Assembly (NCBI GenBank): GCA_024364735.1
Contig: JAGFNQ010009453.1
Location: 62,001-126,000, forward strand
Origin: Boesenbergia rotunda
Taxonomy: Eukaryota > Streptophyta > Magnoliopsida > Zingiberales > Zingiberaceae
Direction of reading: 5' to 3'
DNA: 64,000 bases
In this document: one piece after another, positions 43,884 to 55,737 of the stretch
How positions within the stretch are numbered: position 1 is the stretch's first letter
Layout of the letters: every line of letters begins with the position of its first letter
Program-made: the position numbers and the translations under genes
The notes under the pieces: model-generated
What the model was told of the DNA's origin: nothing
What the model saw: the letters and a program-made list of their open reading frames with translations, nothing else
Database searches by the model: none

Positions 43884-44949
43884 ATACTTGGAGTTTTTGA
43901 GATAAGGCATGATTTTCAAAAATCTTTTCAAACACTAAATTTGTTAAGAGAAAAGAAATTCTGTGTTTGATATAAAGTATAATTTTGAAAGAAGATTGTT
44001 AGAAAAACATCTTTTTAAATTATCTTCATAAGAATAAAATAAATTGATTTTACAACACTAAATTTGAATGACTTTTGAAAATTATAATAGATCTCTTAAT
44101 TTGGACTTCCTCTCAACCTAACGCAATTCTAAGAATCCTTATTAACCACAAGGAAAATTTCCTATGTATCTTTGAGATTTACCAAACCAAAAGAATAAAG
44201 TATTTTTCAAAGTTTTTTTGATGACTTAAGGATTTTTCAAAAAAGTTTTGCAAAACCAATTTTTGAAGAAGTTTTTAAAAGTACATATTTGATCTTTTGA
44301 TCATGACTCCTCTTCAACCTGACACATTTTTAGAACTTCATGTTAACTATAAAGAAGACTGCCTAAGTGTTTTAGGGTTCGTCTAAATCAAAACAACAAT
44401 TAAAATATATTTTCAAATTATAAATGTTCGATGTAGTTTTTCAAATGATTTTTCAAAGAAATACTTTTCAAAATATGAATTTTCAAAGTAATTTTTTCAA
44501 ATGAATTTTCAAAGTCATTTTTCAAAATACTTTTAAAAATCATTTTCAACACAAAATACATCTTAATAATTTTAAAAAAAAATTATGAAAAATTTCAAAA
44601 CATTAACTAATTCCCATTTATCCTGACACTTCCTAGTTACCCTTATTAGCCACATGGAACTCTACTTAAGTGTCTATGGGACTTTAGAGTTGAGAGTCCG
44701 TGTCTAAGTGTATGTTATCGAAATTTCAAAGATTAATAAGTTTTTGAAAATTATGTATAAATACACTCAATTAAGCATTAAATTCATTAAAATATTAATA
44801 TGTTGAATCACTATTTTGAAAATAAGATTTTCAGAAAATAATTGATAGATTTTGAAAACATTTTCAAAGTATTATCCATTTATTAGTCTTTATCATCTCA
44901 CCCATTCTAAGTGTCACAATACAGTCAAACATGGTGACCGTATGGGTGA
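43884..44949 (-). repeat. Relic of the A/B-family spacer
   Basis: Three blocks of the CCTCTTCAACCTGACACATT...GTTAACTATAAAGAA form (near 44105, 44310, 44610) match those of B's spacer (21290, 21530, 21680), and 44885-44949 (CTCACCCATTCTAAGTG...GTCAAACATGGTGACCGTATGGG) matches 22285-22330. It is a diverged piece of the same family. Confidence 0.65.
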
Positions 44950-45191
44950 CACTACAAGATCTTAGTAAAATAGCGACGAAATATTTGCAACTAAATATGA
45001 ATTTGTTGCTAAATATCATTATTTGCAGCGAAAAATTATTTTGTCGCAAATAATAATATTAAACAATATTTTATAAAAAATTAAATTGTTTACGATGATT
45101 TTGAAATAAATCGCTGCTAATTTTAGCGCCGAAAATCTAATTTTTGCAGCTAATGGTTTTTTGTTTGCTAAAAAGAATTGATGTAGCAGTG
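44950..45191 (+). mobile_element. CACTA-type MITE
   Basis: It begins CACTACAAGATCTTAGTAAA and ends GATGTAGCAGTG; the ends are imperfect inverted repeats, and both sides carry TAGCGACG/TTGCAGCG-type subterminal motifs. 242 bases and no ORF. No clear 3-bp target duplication (TGA left, AAG right), so the right end may be off by a few bases. It lies inside the family spacer relic. Confidence 0.6.
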
Positions 45192-46302
45192 AAGTCTTAA
45201 ACAATCATCGCTACAACTCCTTTGCCAGTTCTCAATCTAACATGTCAAAGAGTGTGCAATGCTATAGGATCACATGTCGTTTGCCCCAGACACTTGATGC
45301 ACACACAAACAACATAAAGAGGTAAATGTTATAATATCTTTAAATTTAAATATATAAGTGTCTAACAAGCGTATATTGTCAATTACTGTAAGATGTGTAT
45401 ACTGAAAGACATAATTTTTTTATATGAACATCTTCATTTTGAAAAGAGAATCACAACTATACTAGGTGCCTGTTTATATTAGTACATGCATGAAGTCCAA
45501 TTACTTTGCATTGTAGATAACATGGTGTGTGGTGTCATACGGAAGATCATGCTATCAGTTCCTTGCTTAGTATAAATAGAGGCTCACAATTGAGATAGAA
45601 TTGGACAATCCATCGGGATGGTTGTAGTGTAATTAGGTGTGGTTGGTCTTAACCATAGAATTACACTAGTGTGCTTTGAGTACATTAAGCAGGACCAAAA
45701 TCAGAGGTTATCGAATTTGTACTGACATGATAATTGGATAGGACCTCAATTTATATTATGGAGTATGATCCCTTAATCCTGATATAATAACGGGCATATA
45801 TTATTAATTATTGTTTCTTTGATTTACCAATGGGCGAGATCTATTCTGTTAGATCGATAGTCCCGGTAAGTTGGGAGATAATATTAATAATATGATGTGC
45901 TGTTGATTATTGACTGAATCCGTGTCCTGGTGAGTCGGGTTGATGATGCCCCTTGATAAGCTTGAAAGGTTCATCATGCTAAACCCTGTAGGTGGATTTG
46001 ATCCGGCATGATGATAAGGTCGAGTGGTACTAGTCAAGGATCCAGAGGTTAATTAATTTGAATTGTCAGTAATTTAAATTAATTAATGGGCATTCGATAT
46101 CTTAAACATGGGGGATGGACGACTCGTAATAAGTGGAGCCCATATGTAAATATGGGGGTTGGTGAGGTAATCCAATGAGGGTCCTTTAGTGGAATGGATC
46201 CTCATTAATGGGTCGGGTTTGGATCCATTAGCAGGCCAAGATCCAACTCCTCCTCATGGTCCCTATCGTAGCCCTATATATACCCCCTTGTGGCATGAAA
46301 CC
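45192..46302 (+). repeat. LTR fragment, host of element G
   Basis: 46080-46302 matches 36850-37075, the other fragment of this family. Upstream, 45310-46080 is AT-rich with a TATA-like TATAAATAG at 45571. TATATATA at 46275-46282 corresponds to the TATA box at 37051. The fragment is cut at 46302 by G; the left target-site copy would be AAACC (46298-46302). Confidence 0.55.
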
Positions 46303-46821
46303 TGTTGGAACCGGGTGCATGTTGACATGGACGCGGGTTCATAATTTTAAAAAATTAATTACGTGCAGCGGAAGATTTAGCATAAATAATTTCTCTAATT
46401 ATTTAACCACACATCTAAGCATGCAATTTTATCTTGTGTAGACATGATCATATATTTAAAATTTTGCAGAAACATAAACTAATTTACGTATTACCTCGCG
46501 TAACTCGAAGAAAGGGACGAGATCCAACCGTAAGCGTCCCTTGGAAGCTCCGCCTCTATTCGCGTCCACGCTGAGTATCTTCGGGATGACTTCACAAAGC
46601 CACGAGTTTCGTGTTCTCGAGAACTACTAGATTCTCCGAGAACGCGACGAGAAAAACCAAGAGAGAAGTCGGAAGACTAACCACAAAAGGATGGCCGACT
46701 GGTGCTCCTTCTTGGGGCTGGTTGGCGCACGGCAAGAAGGGGAGAAGAGAAGGAGACAAAGAGAGGGAGAGAGCCTATGCCTTCATCTATATGATTCTCT
46801 CCCAAGCCTTGCCTTGGGTCC

Positions 46822-46829
46822 TTTATATA
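46822..46829 (-). promoter_or_regulatory. TATA box, first LTR segment of G
   Basis: CTTTATATAG on the plus strand, i.e. CTATATAAAG on the transcribed strand, followed by the CAAGGCAAGG leader start. Confidence 0.65.
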
Positions 46830-48315
46830 GTGGCCTCTCAACCATCAAGCCTCTCAAATATGGAATAATTTATTCCATCATGCCAAGTTTTCTTTTATAT
46901 CATGGTTAAAATCATATTTTAATTCATGATAAAAAATCAATCAAGTCTCTTCTCTCCTATGGAATAAATTTCCTTATCATGGTAAATCAATCCATGATTG
47001 ATAAAATAAACCAATCCATGGTTCATTTTAATTTCCAGAAAAAATAAACCAAACCTTGGTTTATTATAAAAAATTTATATCATCCATAATTTTATAAAAC
47101 AAACCACACTTGGTTTATTTTATAAATTAAACCAAAAACTTAGTTCTATCCCTTTGTTGTGGCCGGCCAAGCAAAGAGGATGGAGGCCCTCTTTGGCCGG
47201 CCCATCCAAGCTAAGCACCAATAAATTAAACTTATTTAATTCATCTATTAAGTCTTCAAAAGACTTAGCCATTTTACGCTTCCGATGCGTCTCTGAAAAA
47301 TTCAGATTCGACTTATCGTTTGGCTCAACCAAACTTAATCTCTCTTGATTGGGAAATCCAATTTTCAACTCGTTTTAAAACCCTCGGATTACTCGTAGTG
47401 CATGTGACTAAATAGGCTTTCGATTTATGTTGGCCGTCTATAATTAATCAATTATAGAACGATCATGAGTGACACCTAGTAGTACATCATGATCCCCAAT
47501 TAATCGAAAGATCAACGGTTGACCTCAGAAATAATTTTGAAACCCTTCAACAGCTATAATGAATCGTGTCTCATTCCCTTCACCATCTTATACCCACTTG
47601 GTTCAGGACATGGTCTATGTGTGTCAGTCCCCACTAGGCTGACTACGTCACACCTAGCCCAAGTAATGTTTTCTCGTCCTACGGATTCTAATTACTCTCA
47701 TGTATTTAAGAGATTCATGTAGGGTCCGGGTGCATGTTGACATGGATGCAGCTTCGTAATTTTAAAACTAATTACGTGCAGCGGAAGGTTTAGCATAAAT
47801 AATTTCTCAAATTATTTAACCACACATCTAAGCATGCAACCTTATCTTGTGTAGACATGATCATATATTTAATGTTTTGCAGAAACATAAACTAATTTAC
47901 TTGTTACCTCGCGTAACTCGAAGAAAGGGACGAGATCCAACCGTAAGCGTCCCTCGGAAGCTCCACCTCTATTCGCGTCCACGTCGAGTTTTCTTCGGGA
48001 TGACTTCACAAAGCCACGAGTTTCGTGCCGACAAGAACTACTAGATTCTCCAAAGGCACGACAAGAATACCAAGAGAGAGATGGGAAGACTAACCACCAA
48101 ACGAAGAACGGAATCATAATTCCGGGAGGAAGGAAGGAGTTGCGCCCGCTTCTTCTTCTTCTTCGGCAGCTGCTTGGTGGTGGCTGAAGCTCACGGCAAA
48201 AGGGCTTCTCCTTTTAGGGCCGACGACACTAGAGGAGGGAGAGGGAGAGAAGGAGAGAGAGAGAGGGCTTATTTCTAGATCTCTTAGATTAAATTCCAAG
48301 CCTTGCCTTGGTTCC

Positions 48316-48323
48316 TTTATATA
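48316..48323 (-). promoter_or_regulatory. TATA box, second LTR segment of G
   Basis: CTTTATATAG again, in the same context as in the first segment (CTTGCCTTGG next to it). Confidence 0.65.
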
Positions 48324-49931
48324 GTAGCCTCTCAACAGCCAAGTCTCCTTTTTATGGAATAAATTTCATAAGAAATTTATCATATAAATTTTTCTATGAT
48401 TTATTCCATCATGCCAAGTTTTTATCATAATTTAATTTATAATAAAAACAACCATGTCTCCCTTTTCTTATGGAATAAATTTTCACAAGAAATTTATTAT
48501 ATAAATTTTTCTTATCATGGAAAAATCAATTCATAATTGATTTTATAAAATAAAATAAACTATTCAAAGTTTATTTTAATTTCCATGAAAATAATAAACC
48601 AAACCTCGGTTTATAAAATTTATATTATCCATAATTTTATAAAACAAACCACACTTGGATTATTTTATAACTTGAACCAAACAATTTGGTTCTCCCTTTT
48701 AATGTGGCCGGCCAAACAAAGAGGGTAGGACCCTCTTTGGCCGGCCAAACCCAAGCCAAGATCATATGAATTAAACTCATTTAATTCGTCCAATAAGCAT
48801 TCAAAAGACTTAGCTATTTTATGCTTCCGATGCGTCTCTGAAAAATTCAGATTCGACTTATCTCTCTTGATCGGAAAATCAATTTTTAACTCTTTTTAAA
48901 TCCCTCAGATTACTCGTAGTGCGTGTGACTAAATAGGCTTTCGATTTATGTTGGCCGTCTATAATTAACCAATTATAGAACGATAATGACTGGCACCTAG
49001 TAGTACATCATGATCCCCAATTAATCGAAAGATCAACGGTTGACCTCAGAAATAATTCTGAAACCCTTCAGCAGCTATAATGAATCGTGCCCCATTCCCT
49101 TCACCATCTTATACCCACTTGGTTCAGGACATGGTCTATGTGTGTCAGTCCCCACTAGGCTGACTACGTCACACCTAGCCCAAGTAACGTTTCCTCGTCC
49201 TATGGATTCTAATTACTCTCATGTATTTAAGAGATTCATACTCTGAACATGTCATGCTCTGGCCAGAGGCTTCGAGTAACAATTTCGACGATAGGCCTCG
49301 GGTATACATCTCCTCGCAAGGAGTGGTGAATCCTTTGTAGGCTGTTCAAACATCTTCGGGCACTTCGGCTTATACCTAATCATCCTGGGTCCACACTTCT
49401 TTGGAGATGCTTGCTTAAGATGTCAAAGTATAAGTCTCCATGACCAAGATGACTTGAACACCGCAAGTCAAAGGAACATCACACTTAAGCTGCAGTAAAA
49501 CTTCACTGACATGTCTATATGTAGACTACCATATGAAGTTTTACAGCTAGTCACTCCAATGAACTAGTTCCCTTAACTAGCATTCATGTTTATCTCCGGA
49601 CATCCCAATGTCACCAGCCAGTGAGAATCGGCTGATTAGAGAATAACCCATGCTAGTCTCAACAGAATTGACAGTGTCCGTATCTATCAATTCATCGACT
49701 AGGGACAATTTCAATACTTCACAATTGCACATGTAGAGATAATCACTAGTTGTGAATTCATCACAAATTCTCTCATGCTGTGAATTATATTGCGGACATT
49801 CAGTAAATGAGTTTAAGATCTCAATCAAATACACAGACATGTATACTCAAATAGTGAATATTCATTTATTAAAATAAATGATTACAATCATAAGACTATT
49901 GCCTTAGGACACTTCTCTCATATTACTAACA

Positions 49932-49946
49932 AACTCCCACTTGGCC
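49932..49946 (-). other. Polypurine tract of G
   Basis: AACTCCCACTTGGCC on the plus strand gives GGCCAAGTGGGAGTT before the LTR start; it follows the end of the RNase H frame. Confidence 0.8.
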
Positions 49947-50329
49947 TAATACCAATCGCTACGGTACCCAATACCACATGCTCTAACATGACCCTCAAAC
50001 TTACTTTGAGGTAAGGCCTTAGTTAAAGGATCCGCTAAATTCCTTTCAGTGGGAATTTTCTCAATTTGTATATCATTCCTACTTATAATCTCTCTGATAA
50101 GATGATAGCGGCGAAGCACATGTTTGGATCGCTGATGAGACCTTGGTTCCTTTGCTTGTGCTATAGCTCCATTGTTGTCGCAGTAAACCGGTATTGCTTC
50201 ATCAATGGTTGGAACCACACCAAGTTCTGAGACAAACTTCTTGATCCAGATCGCTTCCTTTGCTGCTTCTGAAGCTGCAATATATTCCGCTTCCGTGCTA
50301 GAATCCGCTACGGTGTCTTGTTTGGAACT
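49946..50329 (-). pseudogene. RNase H C-terminal part of G pol
   Basis: The frame contains PVYCDNNGAIAQAKEP and HVLRRYHLIREI, the C-terminal RNase H motifs of Copia elements (DN.GA and the RTKHI.V..HF-type block), and ends near the purine tract with YRSDWY. The N-terminal part is at 59213-58944. H separates them exactly between the target-site copies GAACT. Confidence 0.9.
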
Positions 50330-52555
50330 TGATAACCATCATTTTGTTGATTATTTTTGGCTCTAAAATCCATGTTTGATCCACATTTTATATGCTTAAG
50401 TTTGCTATTTTATTTGGTTTCATGTATTCCCTTCATTTTGGCTTTTAATTCTAATCTTTATATATTTGGGATATTTTTGGCACTAAATTTGAATATCATT
50501 TTGTAGGCTTCAATTGATCATGGACCTAGATCAAATCAGGTTAGACTTGAGTCAGCATTGTATCCAGATTAAAGGGATCAAGCATCGGATTATTAGGAGC
50601 AGTCCATTCCAGAGAACGGCTAGATCTGAGCCATCGGTCAACTTCTGGACAATCCGAGTTCAAGATAGAATCAATCCTGACCATAGATCAAGATCTGAAA
50701 ATTTCAACCAAATCAGAAGTAATCTGACCGTTGGATCAAGCTCAAGAGGTTTTAGACCGTTGATTAGGATCTGTGGAGTTTGGTTCAGATCTGAAGAGAT
50801 TCGACCGTTGGATGAAGCCAAATTGATCTCAGCCGTCCATTGCTAATTTCTTCTGATGCTGTGAAATCTGGCTGGGTTGGCTGAACCAACTGCTGGGCTT
50901 GGCTGAACCGAAGTTGAACTCGATCTGTGGACCGAACCCAACAGCTGGCTCGGTTGATCGAATTCAAACGCTGAACTGGCTGAGCTGGGCTGAAGCCGAG
51001 AGAAACAAAAGGAAGCAGAGATCGCAGAGCTAGGGCATCGATCGGCCACACACCATCACACGCAGGCGACTCCACCTTCCTCTTCATCCAACACCATCTC
51101 CGGCCATTGCACGAAGCTAGGGCTAGGGGGTTCTGAATCTTAGCCGGCCGGAGCTCCATCTCTTCTCTTTCGGGGTTCGGAGAGAAGAGAGGAAGGGTTC
51201 TCTTTCGGGGTTCGGAGAGAAGCCAGCCATCTCCACCGAAGCTTACGCTCGAGTCGAGGGGTTCCCGACTCGATCAAGCTTTCATCGTCTTCACCGCCGG
51301 CGATCAATTCCTTTACAGCAGTTTCTTCATTTGGTTTCTTTTACATCATTTCAATTTCAGCAGTTTTACATCAGATCCGAATTTCTTTCCAGCAATTACT
51401 TCTCAGCAGCTTAGCTTTCATTTACAGCAATTCGATTTCAGTAGATTTCATTTACAGTAATTCGATTTCAGTAGTTTTCCAATTCCAGCATCTTTTCTGA
51501 TCCAATTCTTCAACATTCAATTCCGGCAGATTTTTCTTCATTCACAGCTTTACTTCTTCAGATCCAGTAGTCAGATTCATTTCATTACAGCACAACTTTA
51601 ATTCCCAGCAGTAGTTCTCCAATTCCAGAAGCTCTTCATCAGTTTCAATTCAGCAGCTCTTCATCATTTCATTTTAGCAGTTCATTTCTCTACAGAATTG
51701 TCTTCGGCAGTTTAATTTTCTCACAGAAGTTTTGCAACAGCTCATTAGAGTGGATTAACTGGTGGTTTAATTGTATTGTCAGTTGAAGATTGATCTTATT
51801 TGATGAATGTTATGTGTGGATGTTGAATATTTGTAGTTGATAGAACTTTTCCATATCAATTGGCACATACTTTAAGCCATTTAGATCATGCTCCATTCGT
51901 GTTTGATAAAATGCCCCTGAGAACAATTATTTCAGATTCTATTGTTATGAGATAGTTTGAATTGCTATGTGTTTGATTGAGTGAATGTTTGTATTTGATG
52001 ATCCTTTCCCATTTCAATTTGCACTTACTTGAAGAAATTACAATCTTGTCTATCATGTGTTCGATTAAATGCTTTCTAGAATAGTTAATTTCAATTTGGA
52101 TGCTTCTTAGTTGATTAAATCTTGTTTTGTATTGCTCTTTCATTGTTTTAAGTTTCATGTCTTCATTTACATGCAATTAAGTTAGGTTAGATTAGTTTTC
52201 TTTAATGTTGTAGGTTATTTTCTGTGTTCAGTTTTGTTGATGTTTAATTTCAAGTTGTCCTGTACCTTGCTGCAATTGTAGTCAGTTAAACTAGATTTCC
52301 TTACCTGTACTGTCTTTCCTTAATTAGACTAGATGTCATACCTTCTTTGCTATGTCTTTTCGTAGTCTTAAAGTTCAAATCCAAACCCTAGTTTGATATC
52401 AAAAATCCAAAAGCAATAAAATATGATCCTGAGATTTATCTTGCATCAACTACATTCGTTGGGAGATGACTCGTGTTACTCTATGCTACATTAGTTTAGA
52501 GGAATTCGGTACTTAAATTGTATTTGAAACCGTGACACGACTGAAACGGTCATCA
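50330..52555 (+). repeat. 5' LTR of H
   Basis: 2226 bases. It differs from the 3' LTR by few substitutions and by the lack of a 78-base block that is present at about 57062-57140. Several CAGCAGTTT/TTTCAGCA-rich stretches lie between 51300 and 51730. Minus-strand frames in it (for example 51159-50785) are duplicated in the other LTR and look non-genic. Confidence 0.95.
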
Positions 52556-52559
52556 AATT

Positions 52560-52577
52560 TGGCGTCGTTGCCGGGGA
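52560..52577 (+). other. Primer binding site of H (tRNA-Asp type)
   Basis: TGGCGTCGTTGCCGGGGA lies four bases after the LTR end. It agrees in all but one place with TGGCGCCGTTGCCGGGGA, the site used by Athila/Tat-type Gypsy elements with tRNA-Asp. Confidence 0.8.
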
Positions 52578-52741
52578 ATGTAGTGGTGCTTGATAATTCT
52601 ATCCTTTCATTCTATTCTTGATTGTTTTATCTTTTGTATACATTTGCTGCTATTCTGTGTTTGTTTTTGGCCAGGACAACAGTGGTTATATTGGGAGTTT
52701 GAAAACCTATTGGGAATTTTTCTACTCATTCAAACAAATCC

Positions 52742-54623
52742 ATGGCAGAGTATCAGTATTTTCAGAATTTCCAGCAGCCTTGTCAGAATTTGCAGCAACA
52801 TTACCAACAATTTCAAAATTTTCAGCAAAATTTTCAACCATTTCAGCCTGATCAGAATTTTCAGCAATCAAATCAACAATTTCAGCAAAACCAACCTTGG
52901 AGTCAACCAGAACAGCAGTTCCAACTAAATTTTCAAAATTTTCATCAACCATTTAATCAGCCACCACAGCAGTTTCAACCACAATTTCAGAATTTTCAGC
53001 AAGGGTTCAATCTAAATTTTCAACAGCCCTATTCAAATTTTCAACAGACGAATCACAATTTCAACCACAATTTCAGCAAGGTCAGCTATCCTTTCAATCA
53101 AGTCAGAATTTTCAGCAGGGGTTCCAACCATTTCAGACTTTCCAGAATCAAAATCAGAGTGGATTTCAACCTTCACAGCAATATTTTCCACCAAACGATC
53201 AGAATTTTCTGCCACCATTTCAGAGTTTTCAATTCCAGAATCAGAATTTTCAGGAGCCAATCCAATCTTTCAACCAACAATTTCAGCCCTATGATCAGAG
53301 TTTTCAGAATCATAATTTTCAGCAATCTCCACGAAGTTGTGAACCAAGTTTTCAGCAATTTAATCAGCCTATTCAACCATTTCATCAACCCCCACAGTCT
53401 CAATTTCAGAATTCACAGCCTACTCATGGACTTCAGCAGCTTTTTGCTACATTTCAAGACCAACAGGAGTTCTACACCAAGCTTCAAAACCTTAGAAGAT
53501 GCCATGAAAAATGGGTTGATCAATTGGATCATACAGAAGTTGAAGGATCAGGACAATTATCTCCTCAGGCTACTCAGGATTTTAAGGGGCATGATTGTGA
53601 ACTAATTTGGAGGTTGGTGGAAGAAGAAGAAGAAACAATTAAAACCAGGGCATCTACAGCATGCATTCCTCCAGCTTATGACAGCATTAAACTTGTTTCT
53701 GAAGCTCCACAGGACCTTTCTCATCTTTTATTTTGTGATGATAGTGTTATTGATGGTCCTAAATTTTCTAATATTGTTGCTGCAGAAATTACTGAAGAAG
53801 CATGCAGAGGAGATGATTCTACAGGTGTAGTAGATTGCACTAAGCCCCAGGAACCACCAACACTGATGGATACATTAGAAGATTCAGAGGACAAACTAGG
53901 AAGTGTAGGGACTTGCATGGTGGAAGCAAGAACCCAAGAATCACCAGAACCTGAACCTGAAGAAGAGATTGCTCATTACCAGGAGGAACTAATAATTACA
54001 TCTACTCTTATAGAACCTCCAGGTATTCTTCAGCAAGATGAGGTAAGTATTCCTCCTATTTCTTTTGATGATTGCATAGAGGTGCTTCAAACTGATTTTA
54101 TTGATTGTAATCAATTTTTAGAGGCACCTAAAATTGATGTTGTTTGTTATGATGAATTCCATGATACATCTTTTGTGGATATGGATTGTAAAAATTTTTT
54201 AGAAGTGCCCCAAGTTGATGTTGTATGTTATGATGAATCTTTTGATACATCTTTTGTGGATATGGAGTGTGAAAAATTTTTAGAAGAGCCTGAAATTGAA
54301 GTTGTTTATTGTGATGAATCTCTTGCTATATCTTATGTTGAAGTTGAGTGTGAAAAACTTATGGAGGTACCTCAAATTGATTTCAGTGGTTGTAATGCAT
54401 TGCTTGATACATTCTTGTTGGAAAATAATTGTGGAAATTCCATTGAGGTATCCAAAATAGATTTCATGGGTGGTGATAAGTTTCTTGAATTACCCTTGGT
54501 GGATATTAATTGTGAAAAATTCATTGAGATACCAAAAACGATTTTATTGGATATGATGCATTTTTGGATACATTTCATGCAGAGACTGATATTATTTCAT
54601 TTCTTTCTTACCTGCACGCTTGA
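52742..54623 (+). pseudogene. Q/F/N-rich repeat plus acidic repeat protein of H (frameshifted)
   Basis: Unrecognised protein. From the ATG at 52742 (MAEYQYFQNFQQ) the product is a run of FQNFQQ, FQQNQP and QPFQ units of about 250 residues. The frame changes near 53040-53060 and continues with the same composition to about 53450. A short non-repeat segment follows (LQQLFATFQDQQEFYTKLQN, CHEKWVDQLDHTE), then an acidic part with about five repeats of 27-33 residues (C-KFLE-P-IDVVCYDE-DTSFVDME), 54070-54600. A second one-base shift near 54537 restores the repeat up to a stop at 54621-54623. The order is low-complexity domain, then acidic domain. No homologous family is known to me. It could be a Gag substitute or a particle/condensate protein, but that is a guess. 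Two frame breaks suggest this copy is not functional. Confidence 0.55.
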
Positions 54624-55075
54624 GAAAGGTATTACCTGGTTTTGCAGGGTCCCGAAGACTTATGGAGTGGGTGCTCCATCTGAACAGACTCCAACCTCCT
54701 GGAAGAACTTTCAAAAGGCATCAAGAGGGAGGAGAAGGTCTTACTTTAATTCATAGCACTCCATCTCTTGCATGGATCATGTACCTTAATCGCCTATGGC
54801 CACCCGAATATTTTTCTGTAAAGTTCAAGTGTGGGGGAGACATGCACCGTGACATAGATCAAATGAAGGAAGCTCTCTCAGCTACTCCTACTCCTCCACT
54901 ACCACGATGGAGGTTGTTTCTTGATAGACTCCGACCGCCAGAAATAAAGGGGAGTTTGTTCCTTTACTTTCCTTTTCTTGTTTTTCTTTATGTTTATACT
55001 CGCATGTTTGTTAGCTTTTATACCTTGCATTCATGTTTTGCTTCCTCATTCTTCATTTTGTTTGGTTTTGAATAA
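54620..55075 (+). CDS. Small ORF of H with three W-x3-L-[ND]-R-L-x-P-P repeats
   Basis: The frame has three matching motifs about 35-50 residues apart: WVLHLNRLQPPG, WIMYLNRLWPPE and WRLFLDRLRPPE. The protein pattern is kept better than the DNA, which suggests coding constraint. The last ~40 residues are very hydrophobic (LFLYFPFLVFLYVYTRMF), but this is a T-rich stretch and may be untranslated. No good ATG is seen at the start; the given limit uses TTG at 54620, so the real start or upstream exon is unknown. Function unknown. Confidence 0.4.
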   Translation: MRKVLPGFAGSRRLMEWVLHLNRLQPPGRTFKRHQEGGEGLTLIHSTPSLAWIMYLNRLWPPEYFSVKFKCGGDMHRDIDQMKEALSATPTPPLPRWRLFLDRLRPPEIKGSLFLYFPFLVFLYVYTRMFVSFYTLHSCFASSFFILFGFE

Positions 55076-55665
55076 ACCTTATTTGATTTCTAGTTTATCT
55101 CCCTACATGTTCCTTTAGTATGCTTTGAGAATCATAAAAGATAGTTAAGTCTGATTATCGAGTTTTGGTTTCCTTGGTATGCTTGGGGACATTAATTGCA
55201 TTTAGTTATTTATTGTGTGATGGACTCTATCTTGTTAGATTAAGCATGACATTTTATTGTTCACCTAGTGAGGATATTGCCATGCCTACCTTTAATCCTC
55301 TTATGTGTGATAGCATTTATGATACTTGACACTCTAGAACTTGCTTTGATTCTTTTTGAAATTACAATAGCATAAGCTTACATGAATATGATAGAGGCAA
55401 CCTTTCTTGTTGAACTCTTAGCTTTTCCTCTCCTTTGTTATCGTTACTACTGAGCATTTCACCTATTGCTTTCACATTTCATTGACTTTTCTTTGTCAAA
55501 TCTTTTTATTGTCATTACATTCTCACTGACATATCTTATTAGCTTATTCTTCCTTTGATCATGCGATAAGAGTATGGGGTGATTGCATGATGAGTTACAT
55601 TGTTATTTCTCTATTATCAGCCTCTATTATTGTGAGTTTTAGGTGATTATCATGCTTTGCTACAT
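55076..55665 (+). other. Non-coding internal region of H
   Basis: No ORF and no repeat of note seen; AT-rich unique-looking sequence. Confidence 0.6.
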
Positions 55666-55715
55666 TGCCCGAGACGGGCAAGTTTTAAGTGTGGGGGGAG
55701 GGGGGTGGAGACAAG
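55666..55715 (+). other. Internal copy of the hairpin plus purine-tract motif of H
   Basis: TTGCCCGAGACGGGCAAG followed by AGTGTGGGGGGAGGGGGG repeats, in stronger form, the motif found just before the 3' LTR. It could be a second (central) purine tract or a relic of a former LTR border. Confidence 0.6.
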
Positions 55716-55737
55716 TGTGTATAGACGAATGCTTGTG

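Larger units (their letters stand above)
46303..49931 (-). repeat. Composite 3' LTR of G with two tandem promoter segments
   Basis: On the minus strand it starts TGTTAGTAATATGAG and ends GGTTCCAACA. Two related but clearly diverged segments, 46310-47717 and 47724-49236, follow each other; each starts (plus strand) CCGGGTGCATGTTGACATGG and ends ATGTATTTAAGAGATTCAT. Their leader regions differ a lot (46660-46760 against 48080-48240). Confidence 0.85.

Noticed and set aside
50785..51159. 124-residue minus-strand ORF in the H LTR (also 57170-57544)
   Set aside because: Conserved only as part of recent LTR copies; composition reflects the DNA, and it runs against the element's transcription.
53033..53403. 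Minus-strand ORFs opposite the Q/F-rich region of H
   Set aside because: Antisense shadows of the low-complexity coding repeat.
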